Below are positions 27,043-35,562 of a DNA stretch of 59,675 nucleotides, one piece after another. The notes under the pieces were generated by a model. That model made no database searches. It saw nothing but the letters and a program-made list of their open reading frames with translations, and was not told where the DNA came from. Numbering within the stretch: the stretch's first letter is position 1; every line of letters begins with the position of its first letter. Position numbers and translations under genes: made by a program. This DNA is from DATBGS01 sp036557885 (GTDB lineage Bacteria > Chloroflexota > Ktedonobacteria > Ktedonobacterales > DATBGS01): positions 1-59,675 of the forward strand of contig DATBGS010000137.1 of NCBI GenBank assembly GCA_036557885.1, in the 5' to 3' direction.

Positions 27043-29255
27043 GCACGCCGGTCCGTGATCGTCTCTATCAACTTCTGCCCGCCATCTATCGCCTGCGCGA
27101 TACTGACGAGGGCGAACCGCTGCGCGCGCTCCTGGCGGTGATCGAGCGCGAATTGGGGCTGGTTGAAGAGGATATTGCCGGTCTGTATGAAAACTGGTTT
27201 ATCGAAACCTGCGATGAATGGGTCGTCCCTTATATTGGCGATCTGTTGGAGGTGCGCGGATTGCACCCGGTCAGCGCGGGCACCGCGAGCCAGCGTGCTC
27301 GCGTGGCGCACACCATTAGCTATCGGCGGCGTAAAGGCACAGCGCTCATGCTGGAGCAGTTGGCGCGCGATGTGACGGGCTGGCCCGCGCGGGCGGTGGA
27401 GTTCTTTCAACTGCTGGCAACCACCCAATATCTGAAGCATCTACGCCCTGGCAACCTGCGCACCCCCGACCTGCGCAACACGGCACAGCTTGAACTGCTG
27501 GGCACTCCGTTTGAGCAAGCTGCATATACGGCAGAGGTCCGGCATATCGCCACCCGGCATGGCAAATACAATATTCCCAATATTGGCCTGTTTTTCTGGC
27601 GCTTGCAAAGCTATCCTGTGACACGCGGTACGGCGCGCCCGGTGACGCCTTCCCCGGATGGCCGCTACACCTTCAACCCGCTGGGCTACGATGCCCCGCT
27701 CTTCAACGAGCCACAGACGCAGGGCGAGATTGAACATCTGAGCGAGGAGATCAATCTCCCTGATCAGTTGCGCCGTCGCCCGCTCTACGATGAGCTTGAG
27801 GCCCGCCGTCAGGCGCTGGCGGAGCACCAAAAGCTCCAGGCGCTCTACTTTGGCGACGCTCCGGTACTGGAGGTGTTTGTTGATGGACAGCAGACGGCCA
27901 TCTCGTCTGACCAGATTGCTGTCTGTGATCTAACCACCTGGGCGCGCCCGCCAACCAGCAAGGCCTATCAGCTCCCCGATGGCACCACGCGCACGCTGCC
28001 CCTTCAAGTTGCGATAGACCCAAAGCTGGGGCGGATCGCCTTCCCCAATGGCGTCATTCCCCAGGAGGTGGAGGTGAGCTACAACTACGGCTTTAGCGGC
28101 GACCTGGGCGGTGGCCCATACAACCGCCAGGATTCAGTAACGGCCTGGCTGGGCGGGCTGAAAGATGTCACCTGGCAAATTGGCGTATCCCAGGCGCTGG
28201 CCCCGAAGCCCAACGAGATTGTGGCGACGCTGGGCGAGGCAATCAAAGCCTGGAACGCGCTCCCTGCCGGAGCGGTGGGCGTGATTACTGTGATGGACAG
28301 CCACACCTACGTTGAATCTACCCTTGACCCCATCAGCATCCCAGAGGGGAGCGCGCTGCTGCTGGTGGCTGCTGATTGGCCGGAGGAAGAGGTGCCTGGT
28401 TCGCCAGGGCAGCACCAGCGGGTGCGCGGCCACCTGGTGGCGGATGGCCCGCGCCCGCATCTGCTGGGCAGCCTCGCGGCGCAGGGCACCGCCGCTGCGA
28501 CAAGCGAGGCTGCGGGCGGGCTGGCGGTGGGTGGCTTGTTGATTGAGGGCGCGCTGACGGTGCAGGCGGGGAATCTGGGGACGCTGCGCATCGCGCACTC
28601 TACGCTTGTCCCCGATAAAGGCGGGCTGACCATTCAAGCGACGAGCACTTCTGGTCAGGATAACGGACGCCTGATCCTGACACTGGAACGCAGCATCTGC
28701 GGGCCGCTGACGGTCAGCGGCGCTGGCCCGCGCTTCACCATCACCGAGAGCATTGTGAGCAGCGGTGCGGCCAGCGCCGAGTCCGAACCGGCGATCATTG
28801 CTGGCAACACTGAAGGCTCCATCCAGGCCAGCACCATCTTTGGGAAGACCATCCTGCGCACCCTGGAAGCCAGCAACGATCTGTTCACCGGCCTGGTCAG
28901 TGTTGAGCGGCGTCAGGTTGGCTGCGTGCGCTTCTCTTCGCTGCCTGGCGACTCCAGGACGCCACGCCGTTTCCACTGCCAGCCAGACCTGGCGCTGAGT
29001 GCGGCAGCCGACGCACAGGCGGCAACCATTCGCGCCCAGCTCATCCCCTCTTTTACCAGTATTCGCTATGGCGACCCCGCCTATGCACAACTGAGCCAGA
29101 CCTGCGCCGAGGAGCTGCGCGCTGGCGCCGATGACCAGGGGGAGATGGGCACCTTCCACTTTTTACAGCAACCCCAGCGCGAGGCCAATCTGCGGGCCAG
29201 CCTGGATGAGTATCTGCGCTTCGGTCTCGAAGCCGGCATCTTTTATATGAGCTAA
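27039..29255 (+). CDS. gpI-like tail protein with possible beta-helix C-terminal region
   Basis: A 738-residue protein. The first 200 residues resemble phage tail protein I: RLYQLLPAIYRLRDTDEGEP, CDEWVVPYIGDLLEVRGLHP and YRRRKGTALMLEQLARDVTG, which links wedges to receptor-binding parts. Residues about 490-650 show repeated short strands (GALTVQAGNLGTLRIAHSTL, GRLILTLERSICGPLTVSG, AIIAGNTEGSIQASTIFGKT), a rhythm that suggests a right-handed beta-helix, which I infer could be a binding surface. The C-terminus ends DEYLRFGLEAGIFYMS. Gene starts in an ATGA overlap. Confidence 0.75.
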   Translation: MSTPVRDRLYQLLPAIYRLRDTDEGEPLRALLAVIERELGLVEEDIAGLYENWFIETCDEWVVPYIGDLLEVRGLHPVSAGTASQRARVAHTISYRRRKGTALMLEQLARDVTGWPARAVEFFQLLATTQYLKHLRPGNLRTPDLRNTAQLELLGTPFEQAAYTAEVRHIATRHGKYNIPNIGLFFWRLQSYPVTRGTARPVTPSPDGRYTFNPLGYDAPLFNEPQTQGEIEHLSEEINLPDQLRRRPLYDELEARRQALAEHQKLQALYFGDAPVLEVFVDGQQTAISSDQIAVCDLTTWARPPTSKAYQLPDGTTRTLPLQVAIDPKLGRIAFPNGVIPQEVEVSYNYGFSGDLGGGPYNRQDSVTAWLGGLKDVTWQIGVSQALAPKPNEIVATLGEAIKAWNALPAGAVGVITVMDSHTYVESTLDPISIPEGSALLLVAADWPEEEVPGSPGQHQRVRGHLVADGPRPHLLGSLAAQGTAAATSEAAGGLAVGGLLIEGALTVQAGNLGTLRIAHSTLVPDKGGLTIQATSTSGQDNGRLILTLERSICGPLTVSGAGPRFTITESIVSSGAASAESEPAIIAGNTEGSIQASTIFGKTILRTLEASNDLFTGLVSVERRQVGCVRFSSLPGDSRTPRRFHCQPDLALSAAADAQAATIRAQLIPSFTSIRYGDPAYAQLSQTCAEELRAGADDQGEMGTFHFLQQPQREANLRASLDEYLRFGLEAGIFYMS

Positions 29256-29265
29256 GGAGACGGCG

Positions 29266-31212
29266 ATGAAGGGCGATTTCACGCGCTCCACCTTCCGGCC
29301 CGAAAAACATTACTCCAGCGTGCGGATGCAGCAGGGCCGGGTGCAGGTGGATGCTGATTGGAACGAAGAACTGGATATTCTCGCGCATCGCATCGAGACG
29401 GAAGCCATTGATGTGATTGGGCCATGTGGTGCACCCAAGGATAACGCAGCTTTTGCGATTACTCTGCTTTCGGCCCAGGACTTGAAGACTAAGAAGCTGC
29501 CCGCTGGCGATTTCATGCTGAGCAAGGGCCGCTACTATGTGGATGGCATCCTCTGCGAGAACGAGGCCGATGTCTCGTTGACCACCCAGCCCGACCTGCC
29601 AGGCGCGCAGCCGCTCAAAGACGATGGCCTCGTTCTCTTGTATCTGGATGTCTGGCAGCGTCACCTGACGGCGCTGGATGATGATCTTATCCGCGAAAAA
29701 GCCCTGGGCGGCCCAGACACCGCGACCCGCACCAAAACAATCTGGCAGGTGAAGCCTTTGCTGGTGCAGCAGCCCAAGGACCAGCTTTCGTGTACCACAA
29801 CATTCCCCGAATGGGACGCGCTGTTTGCCCCCAGCACCGGCCTGAGCGCGCGCACCAACCCCACACCGCCAACGGATGACCCCTGCATTGTGCCCGCGCA
29901 GGTGGGGTACCGTCGGCTGGAGAACCAGCTCTACCGGGTAGAGATTCATCAAGGCTCGGCTACCGGGGCGCCCACATTCAAGTGGAGCCGGGAGAATGGT
30001 TCGGTGGTGGCGGCGTGGCTGGGGCAAAGCAGCAACAATTTGACGGTCAGCAGCACCGGGCGCGATCAGGTGCTGGGCTTCGCCAGCGGGCAATGGGTGG
30101 AATTAACCGATGACACCCGCGAGCTTCAGGGGCTGCCTGGAACTCTGGTCCAACTGGTCAAGGTGGAAGGGCAAACGCTGACGATTGACCCGACCACCGC
30201 ATCAGGTCAGACAACAACCCTGGCCGATTTCCCCCTCAATCCCAAGGTGCGCCGCTGGGATTCGGCAGGCGCGCTGAAGGTGGAGATTCCCACGACCAAT
30301 AACGGCTGGATCCCGCTGGAAGATGGCGTGGAGGTGCAGTTTGCGGTCAAGAAGGGCACCTATCGGCCAGGTGATTACTGGTTGATTCCCGCGCGCACTG
30401 CCAGCGGCGATGTCGAGTGGCCGCAAGATAGCACGACCAATGCGCCCGCCGTCCTGCCGCCGATGGGCATTCAGCATCATTTCTGCCGTCTGGCGCTGCT
30501 CCAGGTGAAAGGCGGAGCGCTCAGCCTGCTCTTTGATTGCCGCCCGCTCTTTCCTCCGCTGACGAATTTACCGGTTGGTGGGGGTGCGCCGCCTGTGGAC
30601 CCGGCCCTGCACATCACCAGCGTGCGTTTGCGAAACCAGGAGAAGAAGGACATTCCGCTCAAGAATGGAGCCGAATACGCCTTCGTGGAGTTGTTACAGG
30701 GGATACGTGTGCTCTGCGATGGCCCGATAGATAAAACAACGCTTGGCATGCTTGAGGGGACACCCCTCAGCCCGACCTGCTATGTAACGGTGGATGTGCC
30801 CCAGACGATCTCGCTGCCTGGTATCCGCCCAGTCATTGCGCTTACCGGCTTCCAGCCATTGATACTGGCGGCAGCGGTGACACTGGAGTTTCCTGGGGTC
30901 ATTTTCTGGAATCTGGAGGTCGGTGCGCGCACCTGGATTCAGGAGACGCTCCTGAAGCTGCTCGGCGAGGCGCGTCTACAGCGTGTGCTGTTTCATCTCA
31001 CGCTCAAGGGCAATTTTATATGGGCTGCCGACGACCCGAACAGGTATCTCGATGGCGAGGCGCTGGGCGTCAATGAGAATCCCTATAATCTGCGGCTGCC
31101 CAGCGGGGATGGGCGGCGCGGGGGAACATTCGAGATGTGGTTCTGGATGCGCCTGGAAGTGCCAGTCGTGGAGGGTGGCAGGCCACTGCCAGTGGAAAAT
31201 CCTCGCGCCTAG
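29266..31212 (+). CDS. DUF6519-type eCIS structural protein
   Basis: A 648-residue protein beginning MKGDFTRSTFRPEKHYSSVR followed by MQQGRVQVDADWNEE, the signature of a large family found in eCIS clusters just after the wedge genes. It has the block YRVEIHQGSATGAPTFKWSR and a long beta-rich body, then DIPLKNGAEYAFVELLQGIR. No enzyme motif was seen. Given its place after the gpI-like gene and the lack of a recognised fibre gene, it could be a peripheral baseplate or receptor-binding component; this is inference. AAGGAGACGGCG lies just upstream of the ATG. Confidence 0.75.
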   Translation: MKGDFTRSTFRPEKHYSSVRMQQGRVQVDADWNEELDILAHRIETEAIDVIGPCGAPKDNAAFAITLLSAQDLKTKKLPAGDFMLSKGRYYVDGILCENEADVSLTTQPDLPGAQPLKDDGLVLLYLDVWQRHLTALDDDLIREKALGGPDTATRTKTIWQVKPLLVQQPKDQLSCTTTFPEWDALFAPSTGLSARTNPTPPTDDPCIVPAQVGYRRLENQLYRVEIHQGSATGAPTFKWSRENGSVVAAWLGQSSNNLTVSSTGRDQVLGFASGQWVELTDDTRELQGLPGTLVQLVKVEGQTLTIDPTTASGQTTTLADFPLNPKVRRWDSAGALKVEIPTTNNGWIPLEDGVEVQFAVKKGTYRPGDYWLIPARTASGDVEWPQDSTTNAPAVLPPMGIQHHFCRLALLQVKGGALSLLFDCRPLFPPLTNLPVGGGAPPVDPALHITSVRLRNQEKKDIPLKNGAEYAFVELLQGIRVLCDGPIDKTTLGMLEGTPLSPTCYVTVDVPQTISLPGIRPVIALTGFQPLILAAAVTLEFPGVIFWNLEVGARTWIQETLLKLLGEARLQRVLFHLTLKGNFIWAADDPNRYLDGEALGVNENPYNLRLPSGDGRRGGTFEMWFWMRLEVPVVEGGRPLPVENPRA

Positions 31213-31237
31213 CAGCTGGATGAGAGGAGCGCAGTGC

Positions 31238-32935
31238 GTGCAGACAAAAGCATCTCCCCAGCCCCAGGCGCAGCAGCCACCCCAGGCGGCGCACACGCCG
31301 GCAAGGACGACCCTTCACGACCAGCACCAGCGATTGCTTGGGTCGGCGGCGGCCCCACCGCTGGTTTCTCAGGTGGTGCAGTTGCCGGGGCAACCGCTGG
31401 ATGCCCCCACCCGCGCCTTTATGCAGACACGCCTGGGGCACGACTTTAGCCGGGTGCGGGTGCATGCCGATGCTCAGGCGGCAGCGTCTGCGCGTGCCGT
31501 TGACGCGCTGGCTTATTCCGTTGGTGAGCATGTGGTGTTTGGCAGGGGCCACTACACGCCGGAAACCGCCAGCGGACGGAGCCTGCTGGCGCATGAATTG
31601 GTTCATACCATCCAGCAGGGGCCACTTTCTGGCGCGCTCCCCGATGACCTGGCGATCACCAACGTCGCCGACCCCTCCGAACAGCGGGCAAGGCTGGTGG
31701 CAGCCTCGGCGCTGCGCGGGGGCACGATGCCGCCCGTTGCGCGTGAGCCGCTGCGCCTGGCGCGTCAAACGACTCCTGGCACTGCTCCGCCGGACCTGTT
31801 GAGCAATCCCTATGACGATGAGCCAGGGGCGGCCCAGGCCAGGGAGTTTGCCCGGATGACCATCAGCGTCGTTAAAGACCCCATACTGGAGGCCCTGCGC
31901 CGCGCCGATAGCGTCACCTTTCTGAATCGTTTGCGCGCTGTAGGCCCGGAAGACCGCCTGACTCTGGAAAACGACGCGGCCTTTCTCGCTGAGGTTCGCC
32001 GCCACCTCGGTGGCCTGGCTTTCTGGACAGTGCGCCTGATCTTGCGCTTTGGCAATGACCGACCTGTCTATGTCCGGCAGCTTTATCTAGCGGTTTTCGA
32101 GCGCAATATGCAGAAGGTGAGAGACCTCTTACGCACCTTTAATGAACTCAGGAATGAGGGACGGGTGCCCGGTGTGCGTGAGATGCTGGATAGGGAACTG
32201 CGCGGCACGCGCGAGCATGATGAAATCCTTCAGCTTGCCACTGTGCCAGAAGAGGCGCGGCAATCCCAATTGGCAACCTATCGAGAGGCCCATTACGAAC
32301 AGCCTAAGGGCGGTGGCCCGTACCAGTTGCAGCAGTTTACCGGCACCACCGCCTATACACTAGTTCGCGCGGGCGCTGAACTGCGCGTGGTGGTGCGTAT
32401 CCATCTGGTAGATACCTCCGCCAACACGTTCTATCTGGAGCGGGACAAAGAATCGCAATGGCGCAATGGCATCGAAACCGCCTGGAACAACCGCTTTACG
32501 GCCTTTAACGGCACCACCCGACTGAAGCTTATCTTTGTGCCGATCTTTACCGATCAAACCCCCCATCATACTGTCACCATTCATCCAGGCAATGATCGCT
32601 CCGATGAAGCAAATTGGTATCTTGGGGTAGATGGCACCACGATTGCGCATGAATTTGGGCATATGGTGGGCAATCCGGATGAATATCGCCTCCCCGGACG
32701 CATTGCGGATATTCCTGCCAGTATGGGCCTCTCCGCAGATGAGGCAAAGCGCAGCAGTGTGGAGGGGATAAAGGGCACCGCCAAGCCCACGCGAGTTGGT
32801 GGCTATTCAATTGGCGGGATCATGGATACGAACGAGGGCCGGGCCGAATATCGGCATGGCTGGCCGGTGCTGGATTGGTACAACCAGGCAATGAAGCCCG
32901 CGTCTGAAGCGAAGTATCAACTGGAAGTGCATTGA
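31238..32935 (+). CDS. DUF4157 plus metzincin-like protease, putative eCIS effector 2
   Basis: A 565-residue protein with two zinc-protease-like signatures. Residues 1-38 are a Gln/Pro/Ala-rich lead. Residues about 48-126 are DUF4157 with HELVH at 119-123, closely matching effector 1. The middle (170-330) is helical. Near the C-terminus HEFGHMVGNPD at 471-481 fits the metzincin consensus HExxHxxGxxD, with a Met-turn-like GGIMD at about 527-531. Metzincins with Asp as third zinc ligand include snapalysin. The GTG at 31238 is chosen because AGAGGAG lies about nine bases upstream; an in-frame ATG at 31220 lacks a ribosome site. The stop overlaps the next start. Confidence 0.8.
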   Translation: MQTKASPQPQAQQPPQAAHTPARTTLHDQHQRLLGSAAAPPLVSQVVQLPGQPLDAPTRAFMQTRLGHDFSRVRVHADAQAAASARAVDALAYSVGEHVVFGRGHYTPETASGRSLLAHELVHTIQQGPLSGALPDDLAITNVADPSEQRARLVAASALRGGTMPPVAREPLRLARQTTPGTAPPDLLSNPYDDEPGAAQAREFARMTISVVKDPILEALRRADSVTFLNRLRAVGPEDRLTLENDAAFLAEVRRHLGGLAFWTVRLILRFGNDRPVYVRQLYLAVFERNMQKVRDLLRTFNELRNEGRVPGVREMLDRELRGTREHDEILQLATVPEEARQSQLATYREAHYEQPKGGGPYQLQQFTGTTAYTLVRAGAELRVVVRIHLVDTSANTFYLERDKESQWRNGIETAWNNRFTAFNGTTRLKLIFVPIFTDQTPHHTVTIHPGNDRSDEANWYLGVDGTTIAHEFGHMVGNPDEYRLPGRIADIPASMGLSADEAKRSSVEGIKGTAKPTRVGGYSIGGIMDTNEGRAEYRHGWPVLDWYNQAMKPASEAKYQLEVH

Positions 32936-33777
32936 TGCTGGCATCCGCAGAGGTTGCTTTTCTCTATGGCTACAGCGGGGGAAGCCCGCCGCCCAGCCTG
33001 GAAGTGCTGACGATTGGCCTGGACAGACAGGCGCAGTATTTCACGGCCAATCCCTGGCCGAAGCAGCCACCGTTTGATGAGATTGGCTGGTATAAGCAGC
33101 CGCTAGAGGAGGCGGAATGGGCCGCGCAGGAGTCGGCCTTGCGCGCTGCCAGTCGCGCTCCCCTGCCGCGTGGGGCTGGGTTGGCGGATGCGGGCACAGA
33201 ATATTGGATGGCACTGCTGGATGGTCAGGAGCTTGAGGCGGAGTGGCACCCGGCCAACGTCCCCCAGGAGACGCGCCCGCTGGTGGCGCTGGCAAGGAAG
33301 CTCATCACCAGGCTGCGCGCTGCCCCGGACAGCACACTTCAGGCGCGTCTGGAGCGCGCCTCGCTGGGCGATACGTCTGACCTGGTGCTCTGGCTGCACA
33401 ATCGCGGGCAGCGTCCGTTTCGCTTCTTTGGCTCTGCGGAAGCCGAGGCGCCCTACCAGCCTGAAATCCGGCTGCGCCTGCGCCGGTTGGAAAGCGCGCC
33501 TTCAGCCGTCACGCCGCTAAACCTGATCGCGATGGAGCCGCTGCGCCTGGCTGCCCCGCCGGGTTTTCCCATGACCGGTGGCCTGGTGCAGCTTGGGGCC
33601 GGGGCGTCTTGCGCCATTGAGCTTCCCCAGACCTGGCGCGCTGAGGCCGCCGAGGCTGAGCCTGGCCCGATGGTGGTGGAGGGCCTAGTGCGTGTCTGTT
33701 TCCCCCGCGTGTCGCTCGCTCAGGAGGAGTATGTTGAGGAGGGCTGGATGCTGCCTCAGATCTTATACTTCATATAA
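32935..33777 (+). CDS. Unknown protein closing the eCIS cluster
   Basis: A 280-residue protein whose ATG overlaps the stop of effector 2 by one base. It starts MLASAEVAFLYGYSGGSPPP and is mainly alpha/beta with an Arg/Leu-rich middle (residues 110-160) and a beta-rich end (PEIRLRLRRLESAPSAVTPL). No signal peptide, membrane segment or catalytic motif is seen and no family is recognised. Tight coupling to the protease gene makes an immunity, chaperone or structural role possible, but nothing in the sequence chooses among them. An imperfect hairpin (GGAGGAT/ATCCTCC, 33804-33837) follows. Confidence 0.65.
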   Translation: MLASAEVAFLYGYSGGSPPPSLEVLTIGLDRQAQYFTANPWPKQPPFDEIGWYKQPLEEAEWAAQESALRAASRAPLPRGAGLADAGTEYWMALLDGQELEAEWHPANVPQETRPLVALARKLITRLRAAPDSTLQARLERASLGDTSDLVLWLHNRGQRPFRFFGSAEAEAPYQPEIRLRLRRLESAPSAVTPLNLIAMEPLRLAAPPGFPMTGGLVQLGAGASCAIELPQTWRAEAAEAEPGPMVVEGLVRVCFPRVSLAQEEYVEEGWMLPQILYFI

Positions 33778-34019
33778 GCGTATTTCTGCCAGGGCCAGAA
33801 CACGGAGGATCTGGCTATCAAGGAGCGTGTATCCTCCAGGAGCGCTGAGAGCGTATCTGCTTGTGCCCAGCCCGTAATGTGTTCTTCCGAAAATTAAGAA
33901 TCCTTCTCCCCTCTCAAACTGCCGGAGCTGGGTTCAAGAAAACGATCTGTGAAGATAATACGTATTTGTTGGTCTGATATAGAAACTTCCTTTGTGCCAA
34001 TCACTTACCGCCTCATCCT

Positions 34020-34400
34020 GTGGGCGCGGCTGATGTGTATCGAACCTCCTACGTTTCGGTAGATTCTTTTCCCTGCAACCGCATAGAACTTATCGTGAGC
34101 GCGATGTGCTTGACCGAGGAATATACCATCCTGTATGCTGGTTATGTTCCACTCTCCATTCAGTACAGAATCCTGAAAACAGTGTTAGAGGAGCCAGAAG
34201 ACTATCATGATCTCACCTGGGAAGCTGGGTCACATATCCTCTTGCAGCTTGCTACTCACCACCCTATCATGTCGCGCGAGGAGTTTTTCCAGCGCTTTGG
34301 ATACCAGGCAATAAAGAATGCCCTCATCAGCACGTTCGAGCGGAAAGATTTTTGTGCTCCTTCGTGTTTGACCTGGACCCGACACAGGCCGAGAGCATGA
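34020..34400 (+). CDS. Hypothetical protein, doubtful
   Basis: A frame of up to 126 residues. The stretch LTWEAGSHILLQLATHHPIM then SREEFFQRFGYQAIKNALI looks protein-like, but no ribosome site precedes the possible starts (GTG 34020, ATG 34103) and the C-terminus is rich in Arg and Cys. It could be the remains of a longer gene. The 33778-34019 gap holds only the weak hairpin noted for the preceding gene. Confidence 0.3.
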   Translation: MGAADVYRTSYVSVDSFPCNRIELIVSAMCLTEEYTILYAGYVPLSIQYRILKTVLEEPEDYHDLTWEAGSHILLQLATHHPIMSREEFFQRFGYQAIKNALISTFERKDFCAPSCLTWTRHRPRA

Positions 34401-34454
34401 GGGCTTGAATGAGACCAAGTACACCATCCCATGCGAAAGGGGTAGCATCGAGTC

Positions 34455-34991
34455 ATGGGCAGGAGAAATTATCTGATTGAAGGCGTTTCTGGCGCCGGCA
34501 AAACGGCGGTCTGCACCGAATTGCAGCTGCGCGGCTACCAGGCCATTCATGGGGACCGGGAATTGGTGTATCGAGGCGATCCGGAAACGGGTCTACCGAC
34601 GGCTCCGGAAACGGGGACACCGACGGCTACCTGGATGTCCGAGCACCAGATTTGGGATGTAGAGAAAGTACAAGCCTTCGTCGCCAACCAGGAGGAGGCG
34701 GTCACCTTTTTCTGCGGTGGCTCGAGGAATTTTTCCAAATTCCTCGAGTTATTTGACGGCGTGTTTGTCCTTGAGGTCGACCTGGATACCATGAACCGGC
34801 GGATTGATGAGCGAGTGGCACTGGACCCAACTGACTTCGGCGGAAAACCAGAGGAACGGGAACTTGCTGTGCGCTTGCATCAGACGAAAGAAGACCTTCC
34901 GAAAAACGGGATGATCATCGACGCCACCGCACCGCTCGCGCGCGTCGTTGACGAGATCCTCCGTCAAAGCGACGCAAATAACACGTTATAG
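34455..34991 (+). CDS. P-loop nucleoside/shikimate-kinase-like protein
   Basis: A 178-residue P-loop protein. Walker A is GVSGAGKT at residues 10-17 after the strand RRNYLIE. Other blocks are GYQAIHGDRELVYRG, FVANQEEAVTFFCGGSRNFS and VFVLEVDLDTMNRRIDERVA, which fit small nucleoside or shikimate-kinase-like NTPases. The phosphorylated substrate is unknown. Residues 44-58 contain a short repeated ETGLPTAPETGTPTA stretch. ATG at 34455 follows a weak purine-rich site. Stands alone. Confidence 0.7.
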   Translation: MGRRNYLIEGVSGAGKTAVCTELQLRGYQAIHGDRELVYRGDPETGLPTAPETGTPTATWMSEHQIWDVEKVQAFVANQEEAVTFFCGGSRNFSKFLELFDGVFVLEVDLDTMNRRIDERVALDPTDFGGKPEERELAVRLHQTKEDLPKNGMIIDATAPLARVVDEILRQSDANNTL

Positions 34992-35292
34992 AGCGTTATG
35001 CACGAGGCGAGTGCCAGGGAGCGCCCGGCTTGACCGAGTCGTGCTGCGTTCGTGCTGCGTCGCCTGTGGACGCGCCGACCGGTCGCAGGGAGATCACCGG
35101 GAGTGGACTCCACTTTTCACCAGCCGAGTGCGTTGCCCTGTACGAAGAAGACGTCGGCGACCCCACATCACGCGGGAACCTCCTCGACCACCTCGTCGAA
35201 GACGAGATGCCGATCACACGCGGGATCTCACTGCTCAACTCGACGCCGCCATTGCGTGGCAGATGCCAGACACGATACTACAAAACATGCTC
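34992..35292. other. Spacer with possible gene fragment
   Basis: One plus frame reads SGLHFSPAECVALYEEDVGD and NLLDHLVEDEMPI, which is acidic and protein-like, and an adjoining frame continues RDLTAQLDAAIAWQ. This could be a frameshifted remnant, but no family is recognised and no start with a ribosome site was found. Confidence 0.25.
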
Positions 35293-35562
35293 TTAGACCT
35301 GATCAGCCTGATCGAAGGCATCAGCGGTGCGCAGGAGGTGCTGACTCACCTCCTCGCTGAGTCTGAGGAGATCGTAAGCATACTGATTCCACTCTTGAAA
35401 CAATTGATCATACCGCTGTCGGCTTACCCCGTGCCAACCGCTATCTAACTCGTAAATTTTGGTGTTAATCTTGGCCGTGTTTTCTCGAATGGTTTCATTC
35501 ATCGCGTGGAAGACGTTGCTCAGATAAATCAGACCAGCGGTGTCAACGTGGATGATCGCCAT
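35293..35562 (-). CDS. WXG100-family protein (ESAT-6-like)
   Basis: An 89-residue, two-helix protein with the turn motif SGWHG at residues about 41-45 between helix 1 (YLSNVFHAMNETIRENTAKI) and helix 2 (YDQLFQEWNQYAYDLLRLSE), the classic WXG100 layout. Such proteins are secreted by type VII systems in Actinobacteria and Firmicutes or act as partners of large LXG/RHS toxins. ATG at 35562 has AAAGGAG nine bases upstream. No EccC/YukB ATPase lies nearby, so it is an orphan in this window. Confidence 0.75.
   Translation of the reverse strand: MAIIHVDTAGLIYLSNVFHAMNETIRENTAKINTKIYELDSGWHGVSRQRYDQLFQEWNQYAYDLLRLSEEVSQHLLRTADAFDQADQV

Larger units (their letters stand above)
9946..33777 (+). other. 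Extracellular contractile injection system (eCIS) gene cluster
   Basis: Twenty-one genes all on the plus strand, most joined by overlaps of 1-11 nt. They supply sheath, tube, tube cap, AAA+ ATPase, baseplate hub, spike, PAAR tip, gp25, two gpJ-like wedge proteins, a gpI-like protein and two DUF4157 proteins. There is no capsid, portal, terminase, integrase or lysis gene, and none of TssJLM or ClpV, so it is neither a prophage nor a type VI system. No tape-measure (Afp14-like) or tail-fibre (Afp13-like) gene was recognised. The single sheath gene differs from the three sheath genes of the Serratia Afp cluster. Boundaries are the sheath start and the last coupled gene. Confidence 0.9.

Noticed and set aside
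28134..29159. Minus-strand open frame of 341 codons opposite the gpI-like gene
   Set aside because: Antisense to a well-supported gene in a coupled operon; translation is rich in Arg, Gln and His with no domain.
9946..33777. Prophage or tailed-phage interpretation
   Set aside because: There is no capsid, portal, terminase, integrase or lysis gene, while AAA+ ATPase, DUF4255 and DUF4157 genes are typical of eCIS.
9946..33777. Type VI secretion system
   Set aside because: No TssJ, TssL, TssM or ClpV gene; the sheath is one gene and not a TssB/TssC pair, and the PAAR, gpD and spike are separate small genes.
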